Of a stretch of 64,000 nt of DNA, positions 25,352 through 38,200 are shown piece by piece. The position numbers and the translations under genes are program-made. Source of the stretch: Channa striata. Taxonomy: Eukaryota > Chordata > Actinopteri > Anabantiformes > Channidae. Location: the NCBI GenBank assembly GCA_033026295.1, contig CM065183.1, positions 12,130,657 through 12,194,656 of the forward strand, written 5' to 3'. Under the pieces are notes generated by a model. That model made no database searches. It saw only the letters and a program-made list of their open reading frames with translations, and was not told the DNA's origin. How positions within the stretch are numbered: the first letter of the stretch is position 1; each line of letters begins with the position of its first letter.

Positions 25352-28300
25352 TCAAACAACAAATTTGTTCTTGGTGGTTGACCCACTTTTGGTAGCTGTG
25401 TCTGCATGGGATTGGTAGCCAATAGTCATCTTCGCAGGAAGCCCCAATCGCTCCTTGTAAACTCTCCTGTGGAGAGGAAATAAAAGTAAAAGGATGCCCA
25501 GACAGTCATTATCTCTATGTATACTGAAAACCTGCCTCACCCTATGTGTGTTACAGCCTCCCGGTTCTCATAGTCTGATGTCCAGACAGCTATTTTATCT
25601 CCTTTTGTGCGGACATTGACCACAGCTCCACAGACGTCATCACTGTAGTCATCAAAGGCCTCTCCAACTAAGCACAGGAGCTGATGATGGGATGGAGAAG
25701 AAGTGCTTTTGTCATAACAAGATGATTCACGTCTCAACAATAAATATGACTCCAAATGCTAAATATTCTCATAAAAGAGGAAGGTCGTTCTCAGCTGTGT
25801 CACTTTGTATCTGTATCAATTTGAGTTTTCTGCCGTCTGTTGCATCAGGTTTTACTAGAGCGTTGAGCATATTTACACTGAAAAATCAGTTAAGCGACAA
25901 AGTATTTAATTATTTGTGTTTTTGCTACAAGAAAAGCTAAATTATCTTTGGTTTTGCCTGTAGTATTTGCACTTTTGAACTCAGCATTACTGGTCAGCAC
26001 AGGGCTGTATACTACAAAACACTATGTGCCAGAAATCAGATAACTCCGTCACAGATATTAGCTACAATGCTGTGCTCGTTGCTACAGATACCTCAAAGTT
26101 TAGTTTAAACACATTGTAATAGTTTGCGCTCATAATTTACAGTCTTGATCTAAGTTACAAATACCAAAAAAATAAACTAGTGCACGTTTATTTCTCTTTA
26201 AAAAACATAATTTCTTTGAGATAGTTTTTAATTGTCAGGCTCCTGTGGTTCATGTAAGACCATTCAGCCTCCGAAATGCCACTGAGCTATGCTCAGTTTG
26301 GTCCCTGAATGCCTCAAAAGAACATTTAGGAACCGTGGTGAGGCAGGTTACGGGAGAGCTCTAGTCCTAAAGTTCTTAAAAGTTTTTTCCACTTAGCTGC
26401 TAATAATAATAATGTTTTAAATATTTGTACTTGAAGTTATGAATGTGGAGGGAGCTCTGATTCCAATCAGTGCTGAAACTGCTGGTTAGAGGAAATAGAA
26501 ATCAGATCAGAACTAAGTCACGAGTGTTGCTGTATCAAAGCTTTCATCCATCAGTGTTGGGACTGAACGGCACAGCAGCGTTCAAGCCTCCTGATGCTTC
26601 TGTAAAACTTGGTTTACGTCACTACTAAAGACTTGTACTAATCAAATCTCAATTTCAAACATTTGTTTAACACATTTATGATCCTTGATAAGGACTAAGC
26701 ATCACCCTCCACAACAACTCAGAACATCAGAGCTTAAGAAGTACTCACAGTGCTTGAAATATGTTTTGTTTTCAGCTCAATATTTGGTAAAACAATTACC
26801 AGGGATGTCTATGAAAGAGAAAGTGACCTCTGTCTTAGTAGCTGCAACACTGACAGGGCTGTGTGCTCACTGTCAAGTCCTGGCTTGCTACATTTCTGTA
26901 ACACTGTCAGTGACCTTGACAGCAGCACAACAGTGTGAGGTCTACAGACCTAACAGCAAGCTCGCCAATATTCAACTGCTTCCATTTGACTGGTGATTTG
27001 TTGTTCAATATAATGAGAAACTGTCATCTGTGGATCAACGTGTTGAACAGCTATGAGGAAATAATCACCCAAATTAAGATTGAGACAAATAATGATAACT
27101 TCTAATTATGGCTGCAAGCACACAACAAAGGCACTACTTTGGGAAAAGGAGCAAGAAATGACTAATCCTGTTACACATATGGGTGACACCACCGAACATG
27201 ACGCCGAGCGTTTCAGCTACAGCCAAACCTACAGTTTCCAGCCAGAAGCGGTCCAGGTCTGATCTCCTCTGCTGCTTGGTGAGTGTGAGGAGCCAGCGTC
27301 CGCCACGCTTGTTCTTCTCGTCCTCCCACATGGGTTCAATGCCATCCTGCAGCAAAGGTTAAAATTGTCAATACACACTGCAAAGCACTGTGCCAACATT
27401 TGAAAGCAGAAATTTGCAACTGCAGTATTAAAACGTTAGAATGTATGTAGTGATGGTGAAATATGTAGTTGGCATCTTCTCAAGTTAAACTACAAATAAA
27501 CTACTACTTTTACTAAAACAACAGCTGGAGTAAACAGAGTAAACAATAATTCAATGTTGAAACAAGAAACTTGATTGTCAAGAATATCTGCTCATTTTGA
27601 ATTTAATGCCAGCAACACATCTAAAAAAAAAAATAGGGACACGGTGTGTTTACCAATCAACTCTTTTTGTTCAACAGTGTTTGGATCTAAGGAGACCAAC
27701 TGCTTTATTTTGAAAAGAACATTTTTCTTTAAATTTATCATTCTGGCTTTGACTGGCTTCTGACTTTGGGTTTTTACTACATAGTATTCCATATAGTTTC
27801 ATTAGGCTTAGCGTGTCTGCGTTTAGAATCCATAATCAAAACGTCCATATACATATGCACATTACCACAGGAAATTTGGGTGCCTAAAGCAATTGACAAT
27901 AATTGTGCATACATGAATCCCCGTAAATTCCCTTTATAAATCACAATCAACTTGAAAATGTGCACACTTCGGCGAGCTTCATCTATCATCCAAAACACTA
28001 CGAGAATTAACTGTAAATAGTGAATGCAAAATGCTCATGAATAGTGCTAAATGGTTTCAGTTTTCTAAATTTTACCATATAAAATCTGACTGAGATTTCA
28101 AATATCATTCCTAAGATGAAGCAGCATCAACAACACAGTTACAAAACTATACTCAAGATCTTTTTTTAAATTGATCCATGCTTACTTTCATCTTCAATCT
28201 AAGGACTGTTTGAAGTTTGCTCCAAGCAGCAGGTCTTAAATGCTGTTTTACAAAATTCGGTCATAGACTTTGGGACATTTAATGGGGAAAAAGTTCTGAG

Positions 28301-31300
28301 ACCTTAGATCATAAACGAATAAAGACCAACAAGTAGGATGTTCTTACACATAAAGAGTTGACATAAACGTTCTCTTACCAGGGAAACTGGGGAAAGTGTT
28401 AGTTCCCAGACAAACTTTGAGAGGCTGAAAGCTGTAGCCACTGTTAATGTTCCAGGACAATCACCAAATAAAACTAATTAGTCAGACACGGACGCTGAGG
28501 ATTAAATGTGCACTGCTAGAGGAACACCGCTAGAAAAATATTTCAAACAAACCAATGAAAAAGCAGAAAATTCATAGTTTGCCAAATTGTGATGCAATTT
28601 GATGAACATTTACTGGTTAATGTGACTGAGATTAATAAAATTAGGACACTCGGCTCAACGACTACATTTAATTGTAAAATTAAATTTAGCAGCACTGTGA
28701 TCCACTCCATATGTGTGTACAGTGTAGGGTTTAAATGGTCCAATTCTCCCCTCTGTTTAAACATGACAGGTGGAATATTATTAATATGAATCAACAATGT
28801 GAATACATACAGCTTGAACTGGCTTGTTTCTTTAGTGTAAAAGGTGCTAATTGAATAAGCACAGTCTCATCTAATGTTTATCACATTGTGGAAATATTGG
28901 TTTGACATGAGTAAAAGTTAAGTTATATTTGTGAAATGGATTATTACAAATTCCTTTCACTGTGCATCATTGTGGTCAATTTTCTTCAATTTCCATAATG
29001 TTTGTACGCATGGGTCAGACTTTTTGTGCAGGCACACCCATCAGATTCAGGCAAGTTACCTATGATGTGAGCATTAACAGACCTCTGCAGCATTACAGAA
29101 GGTGGCTAATCAGATTATCCCTCTCCTCTTCAGCACGGAGGATATGGCATCCATGATTTACAGAACATATTTTCACATTTGTAGGATCATAAGACAGTTT
29201 CACACTCCTCAGTCCATTCAATGAATTCTTTAAGGAAGGTGGCAGCGTTTTTGGATCTCGTTTATATATGGTTGTTTCTTTGCATGGTAGATTTCATTTG
29301 CTTTTGTGGACACAGCAACAAACTATAATATTTAGTGGAGTTCATGTGCTCATGCAGCAATTCCAAAAAAATCTTAAAAACCTAAATTATTTAATGATAC
29401 TGTGAACTACAGATGATGAAAATCTTAAATTCTTTACAAATTTGTACAGACAAACACTGTCAAGATGTTAGGGCCACACACATGCTTTGTTGCAGGGGTC
29501 TGCACACCATCCACAACAATCAATCTGTTAATATTTTGAGCCCTACCCTCGTTCAGGTGGTTTTTGTCTGACACTGTAGTCGGCACTGTGAACAAGTCTA
29601 CAGCAGCCTCGTCTGCGCTGCTGTAGACGGAGAAAGCAAACATTATGGTAGCCTTTCTGTGTGAAGTCTGCATGCTCTCCCCATGCTGGCTTGGGTTTCC
29701 TCCGGGTACTGCAGTTTCCTCCAGCAGTCCAAAGAAATGCCTTTAAGGTTAACTGGTGACTCTAAATTGCTGATAGATGTGAATGTGAGTGTGTGTATGC
29801 CTCTCTGTACACCTGACACACTGGCAACCTGTCCAGGGTGTACACCGCCTCTCGCCTTATGACAGCTGGGATGGGCTCCAGCCCTCCCACAACCGCACAC
29901 AGGTTAAAAATAATGGACAGATGGATGAAAACACTGTTTTCGGCTAGTTTTTGGTCTTTAAAAACACATTAGTTATCTTACTATTGGTGTGCATCAGAGA
30001 AGGTGGAAAAGAAAGTAGTTGGATCGGGGGTTACCAGTGAGTCAACATAGAGGATGCAGAGTTTAAAAGAAAAGGACAGCAACACACCCAGCCGTGTTGA
30101 CTAGGATGACATAATTGCGGGACATGCAGGGTTTTGCAATGTCTTCTGCAGCGACCACGATTCCCTAATTTTTCATAGAGTGATGAACCTTACACAACCT
30201 TTACTTCTGAAAGACTTGGCTTCTTTGGGATGATTTTCATAATCAATCTTGATACTGAGCAGTTGCAATTTATAGTTGTGAGATGTGTCACAAGGTATTT
30301 TTATTTATAGTATTACACAAATTTCCCAGTATTCTGCTCACCTGCGGTGTTTTGCTGGCATCAAATTCAAAATGAAAAATGATAATAAAAAAGAATCACA
30401 TTTAACATTTGGTGTGTTGTTTTTGACCAAGTTACATTATAAAATAGGTTTCATATGATCTGCAAATCATTGCATTCTCTTTTTTACACTTTGTGTGGTG
30501 TCACAACTTCTCAGGAAATGGGTTTTGTAACTCCCCCACTAATTCACTAGTTTTTCCTGCTGTTAATGATTTCAATAAAAGCTCACTGATGAAAGACCAC
30601 AGTTCTATTTGATTACTGCCTTTTCGATTTATTATCACCTATCTCAAACAGTATAATTAGTGGCTGTTCAGCTTACTAAAAATGCCCACCCACATTTCTT
30701 ATTTTCCATCATCACATCTGGTTAAATGAGCTCTTGCAAGCGGCTCAACTCTGAGTCGGTAGAGACAGATTTAGTATAAAGAATCCTGATCAGTTCAGCC
30801 TTTGTTTTGCCTCCAGCAAAAAACCTGTTGTCCTGACTGGAGCTTGGCAGTTGAATTTGATATTTTTCTATTTGCAGGTGCTTTATTTGAATCTGTAGTC
30901 AAGTTGTTTTATAGCCAATGTTTTAATTTTATTTCACTAAGTAAGTTCAGATAAAGAAAAAAGAAACAATACTACTTAAATATTGATGAGCATGCAGTAG
31001 AGTAATTGTGCACACACACCAGAAAGGACAATAACATGCAGAGTTTAACGTGCACTTTAACTCTTCACTCCCTGCATGTTAGCATCAACACTAAAGAAAT
31101 CAAACCTACCTTAAAGAGAGAGTAATCACAGCCTGACATGAGGTTGCTTGACAGCTGGATATGGTTGTAGAGACTGAAATCAAGAGAACAAAATCAGCTG
31201 TGCACCGAGAACGTGAGAGTGACAGTACAGAGAAACAAAGAGAGCCAGACATTTATTGCTTCTTACGCCCAGAAATCTTCGACTGTGTCAAATTTAGAGA

Positions 31301-34300
31301 TGAGACGCAGGTTGGCCTGCCATGTTTTGCTCTTGTCATTCTTGAAGAACCATAGAGACCATCTGTTGGGGAAAAAAACAAAATAGCATAAATGCAACAA
31401 GTACCAAATTAAACGTGAGGTAAATGAACTTAACCAAGAGCCACAGAGCTTTGGAGCAAATGAATGATGTGTTGATGCACCTGGATCCAACACAAAGTGT
31501 TCAGTAAATCAAGCTGTCAATCTTGGTCCAATAAACTGTGATGTTGTGCAATACTTGTTAAACACGGACTAATGCTACTGCTCTGCAGCTACCTTAAGTA
31601 ATAAAGTGTAATGTTCAAACTCTTATAAAGCCAATAAAGCTGTTATTGATGTTTTTTAAATGACAACAGACAAAATAAACACCAGAAGTTTACAGAGTAA
31701 GTCCAGTGACTAAGAACTCCATTCCCTTCAGTTAAATTATATAAACCAGGCTGCATGAAAAGCAAATATGTCTGAGTGTAGTTTGTGGCGCATCTGTATA
31801 TTCCTGAGAGTTTCTTTGGCTTCTAATACATGATGAGATAAACTCATGCACCTCATCATCCTGAAAAGAAATACTGTATGTGGCTATAATTTAGTAAGCT
31901 TATGTAGTTTTTTTATAGTTTACATGCAAGTCTGTCTGGGCCTGTAAAGAACAGCAAAGGCTATTTGCTCCACTTTGAACCACAATTGAGCTGCAAGGCA
32001 CCATTAAATTGTATAGGGCTCAACTCTGTTTTTAACCAACTGATTTTTCTGGTGAGTTTGGCTTTTGTATTTGACCCCTTTGGACATAAATATCCCTGTG
32101 GAATTTAAATATACATAAAATATTCATTCATTCCTTATTAGTATTCAGCACCTAGGGGAGCTGGGACCTATCAGAGTATGGATTCAGAGGAAAACAATGA
32201 AGCACTTGAACAGGTCACCAGAGCATCTCAAGCTATCACAGTGTTACTGTTGGGAAATAAAGTGTCCAGTCCAGTGGACTGCATTTGTTTAGACTGTGAG
32301 AAACAGAACATTAAAACACACAGACGGTATCTGTGCCACAGCCAACCAATAAACTACATACTTTATAAAGCACATTTATAATACATACTATTTCTTCAGA
32401 TCTTGTCTCCCCCTCCTCAGGATTACAAATAAACTTAATGTAATCAAAATTCTATAAATTTGTTTCATATAAATTGACACTTTTAATTTTCAAACTAAGG
32501 CAAATGGATTTTAAAATAAAAAAAACAGTATTTCATACAGTTGGGTGTTTTTTATACCGAGTTGTGCACAGACATATGCGGAACTGCTTAGCTATCTCAG
32601 CATTCACTGTTTTTGATGAATGGTAGACTTTGTGTCACTTTCACATCCACATGAATCAGTCCCATTTATCTGTGTGGAGGATGTTTCATTGAGATCTTAC
32701 AATGAGGCTGGAGATCAAACAATTTTTATCAGCCAGCTTTTCTTTGAAGCTGGCAATGTTTTTCCATTTTGACGTACACACTCACACCTGGTAGCAGCTG
32801 CGCATACTTACTGATGATGATCAGACAGCAGAATATCTGAATGTCATATATAAACCGGGCAAACATATGAGAGTTCTTTATATGCCTTCAAAGTAAACCT
32901 TTGAGTTAAAGGACGCCTTGACTGATTTTGAAATTCCCTCTGACTTACCTATATTAAAATATCTCTCTACTTCTAGCTGAGAAATGCCTCCAGATGACAT
33001 CACTTGAAGGAATGTTAAGATCAGATTATGTCATTTTGTTGCTCATCCTATGGTGTTTGTAATCATGGTCAACTTGCTTTTCCAGAGCTCCCAAAGATGA
33101 CATAAACTCCAAGTGATGGCATATGGAGGAGTTTTTTTTAATATAGGGAAGTTTAAAAGCATTAATGCACACCTACACCCTGAACTAACGCCATAGAGAG
33201 CAAGCTGAGATTTGGGGAAGTCGCCCTTTACTAACAATGTTAGTCACATTTTGAGATATGTGGTCAGTCAGACACTCCTGGAAATTCAACAGGAAAACCC
33301 AACCTATCCATGCCAACCTGGCAGTCCATACAATACAAGTAGTTCATAAAAAGACATGTTAGGCTTTCAACAATTCGCTGAATAATCAGTTCTTAGAAGA
33401 AAAATAAGTGGAACCACTTCTTATAATCAGTTACCTGCTTTTGTAAAACACTAATAGCTAATTTATTAAGATTCGATAATTTCCTTTAAGTAATATTAAG
33501 CCACATACTTTGGGGGGTTTGAATATGCCAACATGGGTTTTGAAAAATACCTTTTTCCTAGAATTTCATCGGCCAAACAATTTATGATGAAAACAAACCA
33601 CAACTTAATCATTCATTTCAAAACCCTAGTGACTGAATTTAACCCAAGATTGTTCAACTTACAATTAGTTGACAGTTGATTATTTGATCAACCTTTCGTT
33701 TTGTCACCCTAAAACTCTCTCTTCCTGCAGGAAAACGACTGCAATTATAGCAGCATAACACATGGAAAACTTGTAACATGCAGTGGTCACAAAAACTAAT
33801 TTACAGTACGTTGTGCATCACTCTGACTGTACTGCTCTAGAGAATGTACTCTAGACATTACAGCAACTATATTCTTTTGACTAATTCAAATACTAAACCA
33901 AACATGTGTCTTGTGTTGCTGGCTTTAAATAAGTGGCTAAATTCAGACTAACCTGTTTTGGAGGGGATGTTTGATGTAGGCCTCCGGACTCACAATCTCC
34001 TGTCCAGTCTCCTCAGCTCCATCTTCATTATCAGGATGGGTTGGACTTGGATTAGTTTCCTTAAAAGGAGTTAGACAAACGTGAACACAAATATAGGAAG
34101 ATGGGAGGAGGCTTTTCTGTTCCTAATGCAAATGATCATACTTTCTAGTGTTGGTATAACTCCAGAAATGATCTTTAACTTCACGTCTGTGCTAACTTTT
34201 TACTGACTTTATTGCCGTTGATTAAATGAAGTTATCCTCGCAGGCATGACAAATAGTTGGTGGCACAATTAATACAAGTCAAATTAGAGAAAGAAACCAG

Positions 34301-34886
34301 CTGCCAAAACAACAGTAACGGAAGTGTTCACTTATGAAACTCGAGGCGAACATCTGCTGCACATTTGCCGTGAAGCTAGAGCCGAGCTAACGTCAATTAC
34401 AAGCACGTAGCTGATGGATCCAGCTGCGTCTTCACCAAGATGCTTGATCGCACTCAACTTTCCACTCACACATCTGCCAGCTGAGTTGTCCCGTTAATTT
34501 ACACACCAGACACAGAAAGACCCTAAACTCGTAAAGCTGGAATGTGGGAGGAGGTTTTAAATTCGGCACAACTGTCATGAAACCAAATACGTGTTTTGCT
34601 GTGGTTGTTGTATCACGACTGAACGTAGCGCACGGCCACCGGACTAGCTAGCTAACGTCGCATCGTTCGCGGAGGTTAAGCGGAGAGAGTGACAGCTGGG
34701 CTGTTAGCCGCAAAACAACCGAGTCCCGTTCGAACGTAAATCATTCGTCCACATGCCGCAAAAACCAGCAGCGTGAAAGAAGCTGCGAGTTCAACGAACG
34801 CGATAAACTACGGCACAGCTCGAGATTCTGTAATGGAAGTTTGCGTGGTTCGCTGAAGTGTAACGTCAGCTTTAGAGTTAACTTAG

Positions 34887-34922
<36 letters not shown>

Positions 34923-35149
34923 CATTCCTGTTTTACGCTTAGGTCGTGGCTCAGAAGACAAACTTGCAACTGGTCGAAACACAACACGTGTGACAACAAC
35001 ACTGGCCATTTTCCATTGTAACCCGTTTTGGAAAAAAATACACGTAAACTTTAGACGTGGTCTCGGCCCGTAATTATAGCACGAAGGCCCCCGAAAAGTG
35101 TGCGGATTTGGTGTGTGAAGAAAGTGCTCACCGGTTCGGCGGTCGCCAT
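25352..35149 (-). CDS. eif4e: Eukaryotic translation initiation factor 4E, seven exons
   Basis: The cap-binding subunit of eIF4F; it binds the mRNA 5' m7G cap in the cytoplasm and recruits eIF4G. Coding exons (minus): 35132-35149, 33953-34059, 31267-31362, 31110-31173, 27233-27346, 25541-25680, 25352-25466. All junctions are GT/AG and phases join to 218 codons including the stop (217 aa, as in human). Cap-binding Trp56, Trp102 and Glu103 are present, as are Trp73 for eIF4G/4E-BP docking (VEDFW) and the MNK site Ser209 near the C terminus (ATKSGSTTKNKFVV). The first ~35 residues are the usual variable acidic tail. Ser44 replaces the mammalian Ala. The start ATG lies in AAGATGGCG. Metap1 is divergent, 138 bp away. 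Teleosts keep several eif4e paralogues (eif4ea, eif4eb, eif4e1c); I cannot say which this is. Confidence 0.97.
25681..27232 (-). other. eif4e intron 5
   Basis: AT-rich intron with no recognised gene or clear transposon. A short AAT triplet run lies near 26,402. Confidence 0.7.
27347..31109 (-). other. eif4e intron 4
   Basis: The largest eif4e intron (about 3.8 kb). It contains the LINE/SINE-type repeat tail at about 29,655-29,935. Elsewhere it is AT-rich with no RNA gene seen. Confidence 0.75.
29655..29935 (+). mobile_element. 3' tail of a common fish retroposon
   Basis: The sequence follows a very abundant teleost repeat: a GTCTGCATGCTCTCCCC block, GGGTTTCCTCCGGGTACT, GTGACTCTAAATTGC, then GGCAACCTGTCCAGGGTGTA, GCCTCTCGCC and GGGATGGGCTCCAGC. 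It ends in AATGGACAGATGGATG. This is the 3' tail type shared by several fish LINEs and SINEs. No reverse transcriptase is attached. Confidence 0.7.
32130..32225 (-). mobile_element. Degenerate retroposon tail, opposite orientation
   Basis: GGGGAGCTGGGACCTATC followed some 50 bp later by GAACAGGTCACCAG matches the reverse complement of the repeat type at 29,655-29,935. It is heavily decayed. Confidence 0.4.
32987..33129. repeat. Foldback (hairpin) repeat, MITE-like
   Basis: The left arm at 32,987-33,006 (CCTCCAGATGACATCACTTG) pairs with the right arm at 33,110-33,129, whose reverse complement is CCTCCATATGCCATCACTTG. That is 18 of 20 matches around a loop of about 100 bp. There is no coding capacity. 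It lies in eif4e intron 2. Confidence 0.6.
34891..34920. repeat. (CA)15 microsatellite
   Basis: Fifteen CA units in eif4e intron 1, about 210 bp from exon 1. Confidence 0.95.
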
Positions 35150-35152
35150 CTT
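35144..35152 (-). promoter_or_regulatory. YY1-type element overlapping the eif4e start codon
   Basis: On the minus strand AAGATGGCG contains the eif4e initiator ATG. AANATGGCG is the YY1 consensus, which in many housekeeping genes sits over the first ATG just inside the transcript. Human EIF4E has the same arrangement from memory. Binding here is inferred. Confidence 0.55.
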
Positions 35153-35287
35153 ACAAATCTGTTAGGAAAAGTCCCCGCTGATTGGACCGAGCTGTGCAAC
35201 GTGACGAGCCCGCCGCGCACATGCGCCGTGTGCGGCCGCTGGGCGGCCGCTTCCCGGCGACTCCACCCCTCCGCCGCAGACGGAGGC
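35150..35287. promoter_or_regulatory. Bidirectional eif4e/metap1 promoter
   Basis: Only 138 bp separate the two divergent ATGs, so both 5' UTRs and core promoters must fit in or overlap this segment. It is GC- and CpG-rich compared with its surroundings and TATA-less. Visible motifs: inverted CCAAT (ATTGG, 35,181-35,185), TGACG half CRE (35,202-35,206), an NRF1-like CGCGCACATGCGCC (35,214-35,227), two GCGGCCGC palindromes (35,232-35,239 and 35,243-35,250) and TTCCCGGCG (E2F-like, 35,251-35,259). Confidence 0.8.
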
Positions 35288-38200
35288 ATGGCGAGCACCG
35301 AGGCTGGAAGGGAGTGTGAGACCGACGGCTGCGGCAACGATGCCAAACTTCAGTGCCCCACGTGCATCAAGCTCGGCATTCAAGGCTCCTTTTTCTGTTC
35401 GCAGGTACCACCGCTTTCTCGGCCTTTCCGCTTAAAAATGTTCGCTGTAGCCGCAAAAACTAGGCCCTGTGTCTTATCACGAGGCTGCTAGCTGTCAAGT
35501 TAGGTAGACGTGCGGGTGCCTGCTAAACCGTTAACAATGAATTAGCTCAACTTTAAGTGAAGATCTCCTGGCTGTGCGAAGGCCTCCAGCTTCGTCAGAA
35601 TGAATAATTCAGCCCGTGATCGGAACTGAAGCCGTCTCTTCAACGGTAACATCAGGCCGGGAGACGAGGCTTAGCTAGCTAGCTAACTGTTGGCTGTTAG
35701 CTAACTCCCCTAAAGTGAGTGATACGACGTCGATGAATCCACTGTGTGAAGCTGCTTTGGTCCTTTTTGGGATCGTCCGTGAATGAAGTCGTAAGCACCG
35801 TGTCTGCCTCCAGCATACTGGGGCTTGTAAAGTGCTACCGAGTTGATGCTGCTTGACAGATGACTTGGTGCCACGATGTTGACCCCTCGGCGTGGTGCTC
35901 GCTGCCCTCAGAAACCAAACCCCGCTCACTAACGTGTTGGTTTGAAGGTGAACTGCGCTAGAGTATTAATAGCAGCCACTTTAAACCTAATACACACAAG
36001 ATCAGCTGAGTTATGCTTTTTTGAACGGAACTGCAACTTCTAGTAGTCACAGGCTCAGTGTAACTCCAGTGGTCTTCATTAGTGAGTCATGTGTTAAAGG
36101 TGTTTTCTCTTGTGCATTCTGCTTAGATCAGCTGTTCTTGCAGCAGGCAAAGTCTGGAATGTCTCAGCCACTATAACTGACTACAAGCAGCTCTGTACAG
36201 GAGGGATCTGCTGCAGTAGATCTGATGCTTTCCATGTCTTTTGAGTCTAATGGCGTTGGAATAGTTGTGCTGGGTGACAGCTTGAATGCCCCTGTCATGG
36301 CACACTATGTGACCCTACAGTACTTTGCAGTTTTGGCTGTGCAGCTTGACCACGCTGCCCATGCCTCCTGTCGCTTTTGTGTTTGATCAAGGCACTCGAA
36401 AGCATCAACAAATATCAGCGTGATTGGGTCAGATGCATACATATCATATTTGGGGAAAAAACTATTCCTATGATGTGGTCTATGTTCTAGTGTGCACCAA
36501 AGTATGTGTTATTTTTCTTTTCATTGGGGTTGAACAGGTTGTTTATTCACACAAATTCAATGATCATACAGTTTGCATCACAAATGTCTCTTACTGTACT
36601 TTCTCATTTGCAGGAATGTTTCAAAGGAAGCTGGGCTTCTCACAAGTTGCTGCACAAAAAAGCAAGTAGGTGCCATCGATCACTGACAGTTATGTACCTT
36701 ATTGAAATCAGCTCTGTGTTTGACTCATTCACAATATTTAAAATAAGATGCAGTTTATATAGACAATTTGGGGTTTTAAAAGCATGCCCATACACAGTGT
36801 TGTTTATGAAGGAAAGCCAAGAGTACAACAATATCCTATCAGCCCCTTTAGGATTTTAAGGACGTTACAGGTGATTGTTGTGGTTCAAAGTAATTTTACG
36901 AATTTTACGACAGCTTTACTAAAAACAAATTGTGATGCATGTTGCAAAGTTCTCTGATGTTTTAAAAAGTGTTCCCAGAATTCATGAGAGATAGTTTTAA
37001 GTAATTGTTGTGATTGCAAATTCCTGGGGGAACTCATCCTGTGAACTGACAGAAAGGTGCCAGATGCGTTAGACTATTTGTTGTCTCTTCTCAGAGGAAG
37101 ACAAGAACCAGAATGAATCTAAGAACTGTGTGGAGAAGGACATTAACACAGACCCTTGGCCAGGCTACCGCTACACAGGAAAACTACGTCCTCACTACCC
37201 ACTGGTGAGCTCTTATTGTTCAAAGAGGCATTTTTTTATTTTGTTCTAATTAGAATAGAATCCATTAGCAGTGCTACTTTGTTATTTCCATCGTTGTCTT
37301 CGGTGCTGATACATATTTGCAGATTCTTGCACCTTTTTGTATACAATTTACAACCAACTGTTGTATATAGGCTAGCAATTGAAAAGGGAGTCTCAATATA
37401 TATTACACTTTTTAACTACAATTTGTGACATAATTGAGCATCACACCACACCAAATGTTTTTCATATAAAACGGTGTCACGCATGGTACACATTCATTTT
37501 AAATCTGTCAGAACAATCAGTTGCCTCCTAAAAAGACTTCTTTGGTAAAGAGAGACAGACAGACTGAACACAGTATTAGAAAATACTTGAAGCAAGACAC
37601 AATATTTGATATTTCTTAATACAAGTGTTGTGTATGTGCATCTATTGATGTAAAACGTCCGTTTTCTGGGCCTAGACTCCTATGAGGCCTGTGCCCAGTG
37701 ACTTCCAAAGACCGGACTATGCTGATCATCCCAGAGGTAACTATACGTCTATGTCAGAGTTAATACTTAAAGTTGGTCACATTGGCTTATTCTCCACTCG
37801 ATGTTGCTTTGTTAACTCTATGTTACGTTCACATAACTTAAACTGTGCCAGTTTAACTGTGTGTAGGCTGTGTTCTTTGAAGCTTAGCCATACCAGTGTC
37901 ACTAGAGACTATTAACTACACTTTCAAGATTCTTTAATAATTGCCCAACATTGTAACATGATTTTGTTATGAGTTTTTTTTTTTGAGTTCCCAGAGGATA
38001 ACTGTTTGTGTTTTTTAAACTTTTCATTTACAGCATGAATATCAAAATGTGCTGCTAATGTTACCTTAAAAGGCATTTTTATTTTTAGTAACACTGAGGA
38101 AAATCTAAAAATGTAGCTTTTAATTGTTGCAAAAATCAATCAAAATATTAAACTCGGGCTGTTTGTGCTGCTGTCTTTAACTGTCTAGTAATCAAATAAC

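Larger units (their letters stand above)
31363..33952 (-). other. eif4e intron 2
   Basis: Contains a weak opposite-strand copy of the retroposon tail (about 32,130-32,225) and a foldback repeat (32,987-33,129). No gene is seen. Confidence 0.75.

Noticed and set aside
35057..35287. Open frame continuing upstream of the metap1 ATG
   Set aside because: It has no ATG and starts only at a GTG. The 35,288 ATG has good context and gives the exact family length.
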